Positions 11,615 through 23,263 of a stretch of DNA of 64,000 nucleotides are shown one piece after another; the stretch's first letter is position 1, and the number at the start of each line of letters is the position of its first letter. The notes below the pieces were generated by a model. It saw only the letters and a program-made list of their open reading frames with translations, did no database searches and was not told the origin of the DNA. The position numbers and the translations under genes were made by a program. Source of the stretch: Lycium barbarum (Eukaryota > Streptophyta > Magnoliopsida > Solanales > Solanaceae); assembly GCF_019175385.1 (NCBI RefSeq), contig NC_083340.1:19604336-19668335 (forward strand). Direction: 5' to 3'.

Positions 11615-12246
11615 TATGATTATGCTGTTATTTTGAAGAATATTAGTATGTTAAGTATTTTCATCTACTCAAGGTTATGAATGAATGGTGCAATTTAATT
11701 AAGTTTATTTTTTTTTGTATGAATGCTGTCATTTTGAGAAACTTTTGATTAATTATTGATGAACAAGTTTAAGTATTCACAAAGAACTTCAAGATAATGT
11801 CGCCGAACCTTCAAACGAAAATGGCGTTCGAGCACTTTTCAGCCACTAAAACGGTCATCCGAACTTTTGCGTATCGTTGATGTATTGATCCTACCTTATT
11901 AATCGCACAAAAATAAGTAGGGTTCTATATAAAATATTGATGTTTCGGGGTCGCAAAACATGATTAATCTATGGTCAAATTACGTTAAAAGGTGTAATGG
12001 AAGAAGGGTTAATTAAAAGGGCTGGAAAAAAAAACGCACTATAGCGCAGTAATTTACTGCGCTATAGCAAGTCCGTGTAGACATTATAGCGCAGTAATTT
12101 ACTGCACTATAGCAGTTAACGGCTCAGTCTCCGTTAGTGCTATAGCGCAGTAAAATACTGCGCTACAGGTAGTTTTGTAACTTCTTTTTTTATTGAGGTA
12201 TTTTGGTTCAAAATGTTTTTTCTAGGGGTATTATAGTTCCGGACTC
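11615..12246 (-). repeat. MULE right terminal inverted repeat with three palindromes
   Basis: This is the reverse complement of 6168-6804. The same three GCGCAGTAA-type palindromes occur at about 12038-12068, 12088-12117 and 12140-12170, in mirrored order. The repeat starts straight after the accessory gene stop at 11583, leaving about 30 bp between them, so the 3' end of that transcript must lie within the terminal repeat. Confidence 0.9.
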
Positions 12247-13020
12247 ACGAACAGCATGGGATTGGGGTTTGAGAAGGGGAGGGGTATAGAAAATTATTTC
12301 GTATGTAATTGACTATCAAATCAAGAAAGTCTGCCATATTAGAATATATATTCTCAATTAATATTTCCCCAACCTTGTGTCCATAGTGGGAAACAGGGAA
12401 TTAGCTAGGCCCCCATTTGGCCACAGATTTTGATTCCAAAATTAAAATAATATTTCCCCACATTAAAAAAAAACATTGTTTTTGTGTTATTTTTTAACCC
12501 AAAAGTTAATATTCTTAGTATATTTAAGGCTAGGAACAAGTTTCAAAGCTTTGATCTCGGAATAAAGCGGCGTAAAACTCGATTTCAAAAACTATAAAAC
12601 CACCTTCATTCTAGATATTTCACTACAAATTTTATATTACATTATTAAACATATAACTATCCTACGCATGATTGTTGTAATAGTTGCGGTTTACGGAAAA
12701 AAAAATATTGCACACTTTTTTTGTGGGCAATGGGCAGTCCATTGCCCCTTTTTTCCCTTTTTTTAAAATTTTTTTATTAATTAATTGTTAATTATTTGTT
12801 AGGTAATTGTTTATTTGTTGATTATTTATTGTGTAACCCTTAATTGTCGGATTAACTAATTGTTTATTTGTTAATTATTTATTAATTAGTTATTAAATAA
12901 TTGTTGATAGATTCATTAATTAATTGTTTATTTGTTAATTATTTGCTAGCTAATAGTTAATTGTATGATAATGATTTTTGATCTTCATATTTTTATTTAT
13001 GAAATATTTGTTAATTTAGG

Positions 13021-13660
13021 ATTGAACATCCTTAGTTTAGGTTTGAGCATCCTTAGTTAAACCTTAATATCCTTAAGATAATATTTGTTAGTTAATTGTA
13101 TTTAATCCTTAGGTTAGGTTTGAACATTCATAGTTTAAGATTTAAAACAACATTAATATAATATTAGTTAGTTAATTGTAGTTAGTATAATAATTAATTA
13201 ATAATTATTAATTCGCAAATTTAGATAGTTAATATAATTTCCCGTTAAAGTCTTAGTTAGTTAGTATAATTGAACAGCCTTAGTTAAACCTTAATATCCT
13301 TAAGATTATATTTGTTAGTTAATTATATTTAATCCTTAGGTTAGGCTTGAACATCCTTAATTTAAGATTTAAAATAGCATTAATAAAATATTAGTTAGTT
13401 AATTGTAATTAGTATAATAATTAATTAACAATTATTAATTCACAAATTTAGATGGTTAATTTAATTTCCCGTTAAAGTCTTAGTTAGTTAGTATAATTGA
13501 ACATCCTTAGTTAAACCTTAATATCCTTAAGATTATATTTGTTAGTTAATTATATTTAATCCTTAGGTTAGGTTTGAACATCCCTAGTTTAAGATTTAAA
13601 ATAGCATTAATATAATATTAGTTAGTTAATTGTAGTTAGTATAATAATTATCCAGGGCCC
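13021..13660 (+). repeat. AT-rich minisatellite, ~227-bp period (array copy 1)
   Basis: The blocks TTGAACATCCTTAGTTAAACC and TTAGTTAGTTAATTGTA recur with a period of about 227 bp for 2-3 copies. The matching stretch in copy 2 (17225-18010) has about one more period, which explains the length difference between array units. Confidence 0.75.
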
Positions 13661-13819
13661 TTCGAGCCAAAGGTGCTTCATCTACAGCAGCAGCTTAGGT
13701 CCCAGCTAGTACGAGATTCGGATGTAGATCCCACCAGCTTGGTCCGTCCTAGGTTTATGGAACAAGCATGGGATATTTTAGCAACTCGGCCCCTACATCC
13801 TCGCGTCTTAGAGAACTGT

Positions 13820-14202
13820 TTCGGGACATTTTACAACCCCTAAAACGACTATCCAAACGTACAGGTATACTTGATGTGTTGATCCTACATTATTTTTCGC
13901 AGAAAAATATATCAGGTTCTATGTATAATATTGATATTCCGGCGTTTTTAAACATGACTAATCTTTGGTCAAAGTACGAAAAAAACGTGGATTTCAAAAC
14001 TATTCAAAAGAATAAAGAGCTGGGGTTTTTAGTAAACCCTTATTGCACACTAAATTAGTGCTCAATAGGGCCAAAGTGTAAACTTACACTTTGGTCCTAT
14101 TGCGTACTAATTTAGTGCACAAAAGACACTTTGATTACTTTTTTTTAAGTGAGGTATTTTGATGCCTTTTGATACTTTTTGGGTTATTTAAGTTGCAGAC
14201 TC
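13820..14202 (-). mobile_element. Single MULE terminus in array unit, copy 1
   Basis: From TTTACAACCCCTAAAACG to the end TTGCAGACTC, the sequence parallels the right terminal repeat of the 6168-12246 element (CAGCCACTAAAACGGTCATCC ... CCGGACTC), including TTGATGT, CCTACATTA, GGTTCTAT and AATCTTTGGTCAAA blocks. A palindrome based on GCACTAAATTAGTGC replaces GCGCAGTAAATTACTGCGC. No partner end starting GAGTCTGC was found in the unit, so this is a solo or rearranged terminus. The open frame at 13768-14058 over this stretch is not taken as a gene. Confidence 0.6.
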
Positions 14203-14319
14203 ATGTTTTGACTGGCTTCCTTTTGGGTAAAAGTCTGCCTAATTTTTCTCTTTGAATGATTCAACAATTCTGATAACTCCACGGGATGTAATAAGTTAAT
14301 TTAAAGGAAAACATATACA

Positions 14320-14581
14320 CTCCCTTTTTTTTCAATTTATTTGAACCTATTACTATGTAGGAAGTTTTCAACGTGATTCTTTGATCACTTTTTTTTTTTA
14401 ATATTTTTTCTTAATTATTTGAATTATAAATTATCATGACTTATAGTACTTTTTATGTAGTTCCTAAATACATAAATTTTATTTTACAAATTTGAAAAAT
14501 CTATGTCAAAATTTACGGTCAAAGTTACAAAGTTTGACCCTCGTACTCCAAAAAGGTTCACATAAATTGACACGGAGGGAG
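14320..14581. mobile_element. Stowaway-like MITE, array copy 1
   Basis: The left end CTCCCTTTTTTTTCAATTTA and right end complementary to CTCCCTCCGTGTCAATTTATG define a ~260-bp element with Stowaway-type termini and a TA beside the right end. It has no coding capacity. A copy is present in the next array unit. Confidence 0.75.
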
Positions 14582-15203
14582 TAGCACGTATATAGTAATA
14601 GCTTATTTGAAAGAGAACTCTGTATTTGTTTAACAACAGTATGTTGAAATAAAACGAAATAGTAAACGGAGAAGAAATCTCACTCTTTAACTTGTCGCTC
14701 GTCTTTTAATCTGTAGAAAGCATAATTAACTAAGAAATAAAAGTGTGATTTCATATTGATGACTTAAACTTTAAATAAAATGGTCACACACTTTTACATA
14801 CTATCAAAGCAGAAATAAATCCTAAATTGAAGTCTCATATTTCACAGGAGTAGCGTGATAAAGATCCAGATTCATGTGCGGGGGGATCTAGCTACCCTCA
14901 CCCCCTTGATAAAAAAAATATACTGTATGTATAAGGTATTTTTTTTAATGTACATATATAAATTTTGAATCGCCTAAACACAAGATTAGAAGTTGGCTCA
15001 GTAATTAAGGGGTTTAAATTTACCTTGAGTTGTGCGTGACGGAATTACATAAAGAAGTTAGAATTTTGGTCTTCAACCACTTTGAAAGACTCTATGTATT
15101 GTATGTAACCTAAAGTTAGGATTGGGGTTTGAGAAGGGGAGGGGTATAGAACATAATTTCGTATATAATTGACTATCAAATCAAGAAAGTCAGTCATAAG
15201 ATA

Positions 15204-16080
15204 CAGTGTTTTAAAAGACAATTCTGGGACTCGCTCCGAGGCGGGGCACTGACAAAATTCCTCGGGACTTACGTGTGGGGCTTAGTTCTGTGAGGCTTAC
15301 GCTCTAAGCGCCTGACTGTACGCCCTGAACACGCCTAACGCCCACCGCTCGGGGCTCACCTAAAAGTTCTTACATATATTATGTGTCAAATTCCTCAGTT
15401 AACATTATTGACCCTCATAATTCTTTTTTAAATGAATGATGTTTAATAGTTTTCTTCATCTATACAAATAAGACGATTGAGAATACCAAACCGTAGTATT
15501 GCATATTTACTATCTGAGAAAACTATGAGGATGAATATCACTTAACATTTCTTTTAAAAATACATAGCCGAATTTTACATCTTCAATTGTCATTGGTCTT
15601 CATATTTTTGTGCTTTGTCTCAAAATTCATAGTTTATTATTTTGCTATTTGAAAGTAATTTTTTTTATTCATGAAGGAGTGATGTTTTAATTAAAATATG
15701 ATAAAGTTTATTGATTATTTTCTTTTAGGGAGGTAAAATTGCATAGTGGATAGTAGTATGCTTTAAGAAATTGTGATTCTTTTATTGTTTGAAAGTTAAG
15801 ATGTTAAAGTTGGTTTTCATCTCATAATAACTTTTAAATTATTGCATTATTTATACTTGTAAAATCATGTTAGAAGTTTTGTTTTCTATGAGTTTCTTTA
15901 ATCATGTTTTTAATTTTTAAACTATTAATATATTTTTTTACAATTTTTGTGTTATTATACTATTTTACTACTGGATAAATTTAAAGATCTATAAGGCTTA
16001 CGCTCCGTGCCTAGGGGCTTACGCCTCGCCCCGTACTAAATAAAGTGCTTCGCATCATGCTCCCGTCTTTTAAAACACTG
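15204..16080. mobile_element. hAT-like non-autonomous element, array copy 2
   Basis: It has intact CAGTGTTTTAAAAGAC ends and ATAAGATA/ATAAAATA flanks. It is orthologous to 213-1088. Confidence 0.78.
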
Positions 16081-17224
16081 ATAAAATATTCTCAATTAAT
16101 AATAATCAATTTCAAAGTGTTCGAATAAAAGGGAGTCCCAGAAAAAGCAGCTATATGTACTTGCTATACTGAGCTCAGCCAATTCATGCTTTTGTAGCAT
16201 TTATAAAGAGCTCAAAGTAGTTCCAAAATTTACATAAATACCAACGGCAGCTAAAGTAATAAAGGGTATAGCTTAGATTGGTCCAACAAATTCAGAAAAT
16301 TTGTACATACTTTTTTCAAGCAGTAATTAAATTAAAGTGGGCTGGGGCTTTTTGTCCAATAGAGGAAACGTACAAGTATGCAGTTATCTATAATAATAAT
16401 ACCTTTTTGAAACATCAAAATCCTGAAAAACCGAAAATACCATTGGCTAGAAGCAGACATGTCAACGAACAGCGTGGGATTGGGATTTGAAAAGGGGAGG
16501 GGTATAGAAAATTATTTCGTATGTAATTGACTATCAATTATCAAATCAAGAAAGTCCGCCATATTCAAATTTAAGCTATTCTCAATTAATATTTCCCCAT
16601 CCTTGTGTCCGTAGTGGGAAACTGGGAATTAGCTAGGCCCCCATTTGACCATAGATTTTGATTCCAAAATTAAAATAATATTTCCCCACATTAAAAAAAC
16701 ATTGTTTTGTGTTATTTTTTAACTCAAAAGTCAATATTCTTAGTATATTCAAAGCTAGAAACAAGTTTCAAAGTTTTGATCTCGGAATAAAGCGGCGTAA
16801 AACTCGATTTCAAAAACTAAAACCACCTTCATTCTAGGAATTTCACTACAAATTTTATATTACATTGTTAAATATATAACTATCTTACGCATGATTGTTG
16901 TAATAGTTGCGGTTTACGAAAAAAATATTGCACACTTTTTTTGTGCGCAATGGGTAGTCCACTGCCCTTTTTTTCCCTTTTTTTAAATTGTTTTATTAAT
17001 TAATTGTTAATTATTTGTTAGGTAATTGTTTATTTGTTGATTATTTATTGTGTAACCATTAATTGTCGGATTAACTAATTGGTTATTTGTTAATTATTTA
17101 TTAATTAGTTATTAAATAATTGTTAAGAGTTTCATTAATTAATTGTTTATTTGTTTATTATTTGCTAGCTAATTGTTAATTGTATGATAATGAATTGTTG
17201 ATCTTTATATTTTTATTTATGAAA

Positions 17225-18010
17225 TATATGTTAATTTAGGATTGAACATCCTTAGTTTAGGTTTGAGCATCCTTAGTTAAACATTAATATCCTTAAGATA
17301 ATATTTGTTAGCTACTTGTATTTAATCCTTAGGTTAGGTTTGAACATTCATAGTTTAAGATTTAAAACAACGTTAATATAATATTAGTTAGTTAATTGTA
17401 GTTAGTATAATAATTAATTAATAATTATTAATTCGCAAATTTAGATAGTTAATATAATTTCCCGTTAAAGTCTTAGTTAGTTAGTATAATTGAACAGCCT
17501 TAGTTAAACCTTAATATCCTTAAGATTATATTTGTTAGTTAATTATATTTAATCCTTAGGTTAGGCTTGAACATCCTTAATTTAAGATTTAAAATAACAT
17601 TAATATAATATTAGTTAGTTAATTGTAATTAGTATAATAATTAATTAACAATTATTAATTCACAAATTTAGATGGTTAATTTAATTTCCCGTTAAAGTCT
17701 TAGTTAGTTAGTATAATTGAACATCCTTAGTTAAACCTTAATATCCTTAAGATTATATTTGTTAGTTAATTATATTTAATCCTTAGGTTAGGTTTGAACA
17801 TCCCTAGTTTAAGATTTAAAATAGCATTAATATAATATTAGTTAGTTAATTGTAGTTAGTATAATAATTAATTAACAATTATTAATTCGCAAATTTAGAT
17901 AGTTAATATAATTTCCCGTTAAAGTCTTATTTACTTTAGGATTGAACATCTTTAGTTTAGGTCTGAACATCTTTAGTTTAGGATTGAACATCCTTAGTAT
18001 AATTTTTCAA
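17225..18010 (+). repeat. AT-rich minisatellite, ~227-bp period (array copy 2)
   Basis: The same repeat as at 13021-13660, with about 3.3 periods. The extra period and its 3' flank (about 17870-18100) are missing from copy 1. Confidence 0.75.
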
Positions 18011-18269
18011 TAAAAGATTACATAATTAATATTACATGTTAATGATTGATTAAAAATGAGTAAAACAGATACGACACATCCATGGATCCCGCCCCCTTTC
18101 ATCCAGGGCCCTTCGAGCCAGAGGTGTTTCATCTACAGCAGTAGCTTAGGTCCTAGCTAGTATGAGATTCGGATGTAGATCCCACCCGCTTGGTCCGTCC
18201 TAGGTTTATGGAACAAGCTTGGGATATTTTAGCAACTCGGCCCCCACATCCTCGCGTCTTAGAGAACTG

Positions 18270-18654
18270 TTTCGGGACACTTTACAACCCCTAAAACGAC
18301 TATCCAAACGTACAGGTGTACTTGATGTGTTGAGCCTACATTATTTTTCGCAGAAAAATATATCAGGTTCTATGTATAATATTGATATTCCGGCGTTTTT
18401 AAACATGACAAATCTTTGGTCAAAGTACGGAAAAAACGTGGATTTCAAAACTATTCAAAAGAATAAAGAGCTGGGGTTTTTAGTAAACCCTTATTGCGCA
18501 CTAAATTAGTGCGCAATAGGGCCAAAGTGTAAATTTACACTTTGGTCCTATTGCATACTAATTTAGTGCACAAAAGGCACTTTGATTACTTTTTTTTTAA
18601 GTGAGGTATTTTGATGCCTTTTGACACTTTTTGGGTTATTTAAGTTGCGGACTC
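18270..18654 (-). mobile_element. Single MULE terminus in array unit, copy 2
   Basis: This is the counterpart of 13820-14202, ending TTGCGGACTC. The palindrome ATTGCGCACTAAATTAGTGC at about 18494 is perfect here. The 96-residue open frame at 18219-18509 is conserved with copy 1 but runs through the terminal repeat and is best explained as non-coding. Confidence 0.6.
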
Positions 18655-18771
18655 ATGTTTTGACTGGCTTCCTTTTGGGTAAAAGTCTGCCTAATTTTTC
18701 TCTTTGAATGATTCAACAATTCTGACAACTCCACGGGATGTAATAAGTTAATTTAAAGGAAAACATATACA

Positions 18772-19035
18772 CTCCCTTTTTTTTCAATTTATTTGAACCT
18801 ATTACTATGTAGGAAGTTTTCAACGTAATTCTTTGATCACTTTTTTTTTTTTAATATTTTTTCTTAATTATTTGAATTATAAATTATCATGACTTATAGT
18901 ACTTTTTATGTAGTTCCTAAATGCATAAATTTTATTTTTACAAATTTGAAAAATCTATGTCAAAATTTACGGTCAAAGTTACAAAGTTTGACCCTCGTAC
19001 TCCGAAAAGGTTCACATAAATTGACAGGGAGGGAG
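18772..19035. mobile_element. Stowaway-like MITE, array copy 2
   Basis: Orthologous to 14320-14581, with the same CTCCC and GGGAG ends. Confidence 0.75.
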
Positions 19036-19447
19036 TAGCACGTATATAGTAATAGCTTATTTGAAAGAGAACTCTGTATTTGTTTAACAACAGTATGTTG
19101 AAATAAAATGAAATAGTAAACGGAGAAGAAATCTCACTCTTTAACTTGTCGCTCGTCTTTTAATCTGTAGAAAGCATAATTAACTAAGAAATAAAAGTGT
19201 GATTTCATATTGATGACTTAAACTTTAAATAAAATGGTCACACACTTTTACATACTATCAAAGCAGAAAGAAATCCTAAATTGAAGTCTCATATTTGACA
19301 TGAGTAGCGTGATAAAGATCCAGATTCGTGTGCGGGGGGTCTAGCCACCCTCACCCCCTTGATAAAAAAAATATACTGTATGTATAAGGTATTTTTTTTT
19401 AATGTACATATATAAATTTTGAATCGTCTAAACACAAGATTAGAAGT

Positions 19448-21388
19448 TGGCTCAGTAATTAAGGGGTTTAAAATTTACCTTGAGGTGTGCGTGACGGAAA
19501 TTAACATAAAGAAGTTAGAATTTTGGTCTTCAGCCACTTTGAAAGACTATGTATTGTATGCAACCTAAAGTTAGGATTGGGGTTTGAGAAGGGGAGGGGT
19601 ATAGAACATAATTTCGTATATAATTGACTATCAAATCAAGAAAGTCAGTAATAAGATACAGTGTTTTAAAAGACAATTCTGGGACTCGTTCCGTGGCGGG
19701 GCACTGACAAAATTCCTCGGGACTTACGTGTGGGGCTTAGTTCTGTGAGGCTTACGCTCTAAGCGCCCGACTGTACGCCCTGAACACGCCTAACGTCCAC
19801 CGCTCGGGGCTCACCTAAAAGTTCTTACATAAATTATGTGTTAAATTCCTGAGTTAACATTATTGACCCTCATAATTCTTTTTTTAAATGAATGATGCTT
19901 AATAGTTTTCTTCATCTATACAAATAAGACGATTGAGAATAACAAACCGTAGTATTGCATATTTACTATCTGAGGAAACTGTGAGGGTGAATATCACTTA
20001 ACATTTCTTTTAAAAATACATAGCCGAATTTTACATCTTCAATTGTCATTGGTCTTCACATTTTGTGCTTTGTCTCAAAATTCATAGTTTATTATTTTGC
20101 TATTTGAAAGTAATTTTTTTTATTCATGAAGGAGTGATGTTTTAATTAAAATATGATAAAGTTTATTGATTATTTTCTTTTAGGGAGGTAAAATTGCATA
20201 GTGGATAGTAGTATGCTTTAAGAAATTGTGATTCTTTTATTGTTTGAAAGTTAAGATGTTAAAGTTGATTTTCATCTCATAATAACTTTTAAATTATTGC
20301 ATTATTTATACTTGTAAAATCATGTTAGAAGTTTTGTTTTCTATGAGTTTCTTTAATCATGTTTTTAATTTTTAAACTATTAATATATTTTTTTTTTACA
20401 ATTTTTGTATTATTATACTTTTTTACTACTGGATAAATTTAAAAATCTATAAGGCTTACGTTCCGTGCCTTGGGGCTTACGCCTCACCCCGTACTAACTA
20501 AAGTGCCTCGCCTCATGCTCCCTCCTTTTAAAACACAGATAAAATATTCTCAATTAATAATAATCAATTTCAAAGTGTTCGAATAAAAGGGAGTCCCAGA
20601 AAAAGCAGCTATATGTACTTGCTAATATGAGCTCAGCCAATTCATGCTTTTGTAGCATTTATAAAGAGCTCAAAGTAGTTCCAAATTTACAGAAATACCA
20701 ACAGCAGCTAAAGTAATAAAGGGTATAGCTTAGATTGGTCCCACAAATTCAGAAAATTTGTACATACTTTTTTCAAGCAGTAATTAAATTAAAGTGGGCT
20801 GGGGCTTTTTGTCCAATAGAGGAAACGTACAGGTATGCAGTCAGCCATTATAATAATACCTTTTTGAAACATCAAAATCCTGAAAAACCGAAAATACCAT
20901 TGGCTAGAAGCAGACATGTCAACGAACAGTGGGATTGGGGTTTGAGAAGAGGAGGGGTATAGAAAATTATTTCGCATGTAATTGACTATCAAATCAAGAA
21001 AGTCCGCCATATTCAAATATAAGCTATTCTCAATTAAAATTTTCCCCAACCTTGTGTCCGTAGTGGGAAACTGGGAATTAGCTAGGCCCCCATTTGACCA
21101 TAGATTCTGATTCCAAAATTAAAATAATATTTCCCTACATTAAAAAAAACATTGTTTTTGTGTTATTTTTTAATCCAAAAGTCAATATTCTTAGTATATT
21201 TAAGGCTAGGAACAAGTTTCAAAGCTTTGATCTTGAAATAAAGCGGCGTAAAACTCAATTTCAAAAACTAAAAACCACCTTCATTCTAGGTATTTCACTA
21301 CAAATTTTGTATTACATTTTTAAATGTATAACTATCCTACGCATGATTGTTGTAATAGTTGCGGTTTACGAAAAAAAATATTGCACAC
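19448..21388 (+). repeat. Tandem 4.45 kb unit, copy 3 (truncated)
   Basis: It matches copy 2 from the start of the unit through AATATTGCACAC, then switches to unrelated sequence (ATTGGAGTTGGCTCC). The minisatellite, the MULE terminus and the MITE are absent. It retains empty target sites for the three insertions seen in copy 1. Confidence 0.9.
19659..20538. mobile_element. hAT-like non-autonomous element, array copy 3
   Basis: Third orthologous copy of the CAGTGTTTTAAAAG element. The right end reads TTTTAAAACACAG, one base off the consensus. Confidence 0.75.
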
Positions 21389-21559
21389 ATTGGAGTTGGC
21401 TCCTCTCCGGTTGCTCCATTACCCCTTAAAATTATAACATGTGTTCACTAAATAATCTCATGGTTCAAGTTTATTTGGTTAATTAAAAGAGTTTAGCTAT
21501 GGTTCAGATTTGTTTGGTTAATTAAAAGAGTTTAACCATGGTTCAGATTTGATTGGCTT

Positions 21560-22346
21560 TAGGGGTGGGCACAGTTTGGGCCAACCCGAAATCCAAACCG
21601 AAATCTGAACTTTTTAAATATTTGGTTGGGATATTTGGATTATGGATTGGACTTCGGATTTTATTTTTAAAATTTATGAATTTTGAATTGGATATGGATT
21701 TAGTACTACGGATTTTTGGATATCCGAAAATCCGAAATTTCTATACCTTATAACTAGCTCTACCTATATCACATGCGCCCAGTACTAATAAGTCTAGTTT
21801 CTAAAGGTCCAATAGATTAGTACCTAAGGCCCTACCCATTAAAATATTAAGTTCAATATACAATTCTCTACTAAATTAAAACATAATATAGGGTTTTCTT
21901 ACTTCTCAAGTCTCAAAAGTCTCACGTTAGTGTCACCCGCGGCAGAGTTCTGTATTAATTTTCCATATGACTACTTAGATTTTATTTTGTTCATTTCCAC
22001 TTTTCCAGAATGCTTTTATTTGGCATGGATTTACTATGTTGGACATGACTTGAATTTGTTAATCCTAATTTGAACTGGAAGGCTTTTTTACTGAGCAATT
22101 AAAATATAGGTTTACCTCTGTGGAACTAAACATGAATTTCATTCTAATACGTTTGCCTTAAGTCTCAAGAGTCAAATCCGAAAATCTGAAATATCCAAAC
22201 CTAATTATCCGAAACCGAACTTAAAATATCCAATCCAATCCGAACTTATTTGGATTGGATTGGGATTGTAATTTCTTTAATCCGAAAACCGATTATCCAA
22301 ACCGAAAATTTCATATTCAAACCGATGGCCCGAACGCCCACCCCTA
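21560..22346. mobile_element. hAT-like non-autonomous element with 8-bp target duplication
   Basis: It starts TAGGGGTGGGC and ends GCCCACCCCTA, flanked by ATTGGCTT and ATTGGCTC, which match at 7 of 8 bases. The subterminal regions carry repeated CCGAAATCCAAACCG-type motifs in inverted orientation. No transposase is present. Outside it, GGTTAATTAAAAGAGTTT and its complement flank the element on both sides (21480-21560 and about 22476), so it sits inside an older inverted repeat. Confidence 0.82.
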
Positions 22347-22738
22347 ATTGGCTCTCCTATGTCTATTTTCTATGTAAAAATCGAGTCAAAGAAAAGGAAT
22401 ATGTGGATGTGGGAAGGCATTCTTCAACATGTGAAGAGCTAAAGGAGCAACGTGAGGAGAGAGAAATGTTATACCATGGTTAAACTCTTTTAATTATCCA
22501 AACAAATATGAACCATTAGATTATTTCAATCAAATAAATATTGAAAAAATTGTTTGAAGAGTATTTGTTGGAACGAAATACTGGTTTCCAAACACAACAC
22601 TGTCCAAACTCCAATACTCTATTCTTTTTTCAAACTTCAACAGATATTGTCCAAAAAGCTAAAAAGAGTTTCTTCTTTAGCTTCTCCGTGAACTAATATT
22701 CTTCCTGCACGTGTGGGTCCCAAACCTGATTAACTTTT

Positions 22739-23254
22739 CAGAAAAGGGCCAAAATTACCTTTGAACTGTGAGAAATAATCCATCATACCTTTCGTTATAC
22801 TTTAGGATCAATTATACCTTTTTCGTTATATTTTAGGATCAATTATACCTTTACCGTTATACTATGAGATCAATTATACCCTTATGTCTAACAGCTGCCA
22901 CGTGGCATCATCCCAGCCCTTCAAAATTATTTTCCCCTCAAATAATTTTTTACCCACTAAAATAACTCAATCCGACCCGATTTTTTTTCCAGCCAAGGGG
23001 TAATGGGTTGGGTCCGTATCACTTTGGCTGGACAAAAAAAAAATCGGGTTGGGTTGAGTTATTTTAGTGGGTAAAAAATTATTTGAAGGGAAAATAATTT
23101 TGAAGGGTTGGGATAATGCCACGTGGCAGTTGTTAGACATAAGGGTATAATTGACCCCATAGTATAACAGTAAGGATATAATTGGCCCTAAAGTATAACG
23201 AAGGGTATGAATAAACTATTTTCCAAAGTTCGGGATAATTTTGGCCCTTTCCTG
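22739..23254. mobile_element. Foldback (near-palindromic) element with 9-bp target duplication
   Basis: The ends CAGAAAAGGGCCAAAATTA and its near complement are flanked by a perfect 9-bp direct repeat TTAACTTTT (22730-22738, 23255-23263), as for Mutator-type insertions. The arms of about 240 bp are largely self-complementary around a short centre near 23000 and include a GCCACGTGGCA motif in each arm. It is non-coding. It ends about 600 bp upstream of the polyphenol oxidase start codon. Confidence 0.85.
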
Positions 23255-23263
23255 TTAACTTTT

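Larger units (their letters stand above)
6168..12246. mobile_element. Full-length Mutator-like element (MULE) with long terminal inverted repeats
   Basis: The ends read GAGTCCGGAACTATAATACC and its complement. They are flanked by the 10-bp direct repeat ACGAACAGCA at 6158-6167 and 12247-12256. Copies 2 and 3 of the array carry the unfilled site. The terminal inverted repeats are about 635 bp (6168-6804 and 11615-12246). Inside are a minus-strand MuDR-type transposase gene and a plus-strand accessory gene, transcribed away from a shared ~400-bp spacer. Both genes carry in-frame stops, so this copy is not autonomous now, but it retains the complete architecture. Confidence 0.93.
1..14993 (+). 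repeat. Tandem 4.45 kb unit, copy 1 (with three insertions)
   Basis: The sequence from position 1 matches that starting at 14994 and at 19448, in the same order and orientation. Once the three insertions (1184-2313, 2437-5988, 6168-12246 and their target duplications) are removed, copy 1 is about 4.2 kb. It is also about 230 bp shorter than copy 2 because the AT-rich minisatellite joins directly to the following segment near 13653. The unit contains a hAT-like element, an internally repeated 80-bp segment (around 125 and 12260), the minisatellite, a Mutator-type terminus and a Stowaway-like MITE. No host gene is recognised in it. Confidence 0.9.
14994..19447 (+). repeat. Tandem 4.45 kb unit, copy 2 (uninterrupted)
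   Basis: This is the complete reference copy of the array unit. It shows single, unfilled target sites at about 16173 (TGAGCTC), 16286 (ACAAATTCAG) and 16465 (ACGAACAGC), where copy 1 carries the Mutator-like element, the Helitron and the large MULE. It ends at the same TGGCTCAGTAATTAAGG junction that begins copy 3. Confidence 0.92.

Noticed and set aside
13768..14058. 96-residue frame, conserved at 18219-18509
   Set aside because: Conservation is explained by the array duplication, and the stretch aligns with a MULE terminal repeat, which is non-coding.
21094..21429. 111-residue frame at the end of array copy 3
   Set aside because: AT-rich frame crossing the breakpoint of the truncated copy. 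The same region in copies 1 and 2 is not open.
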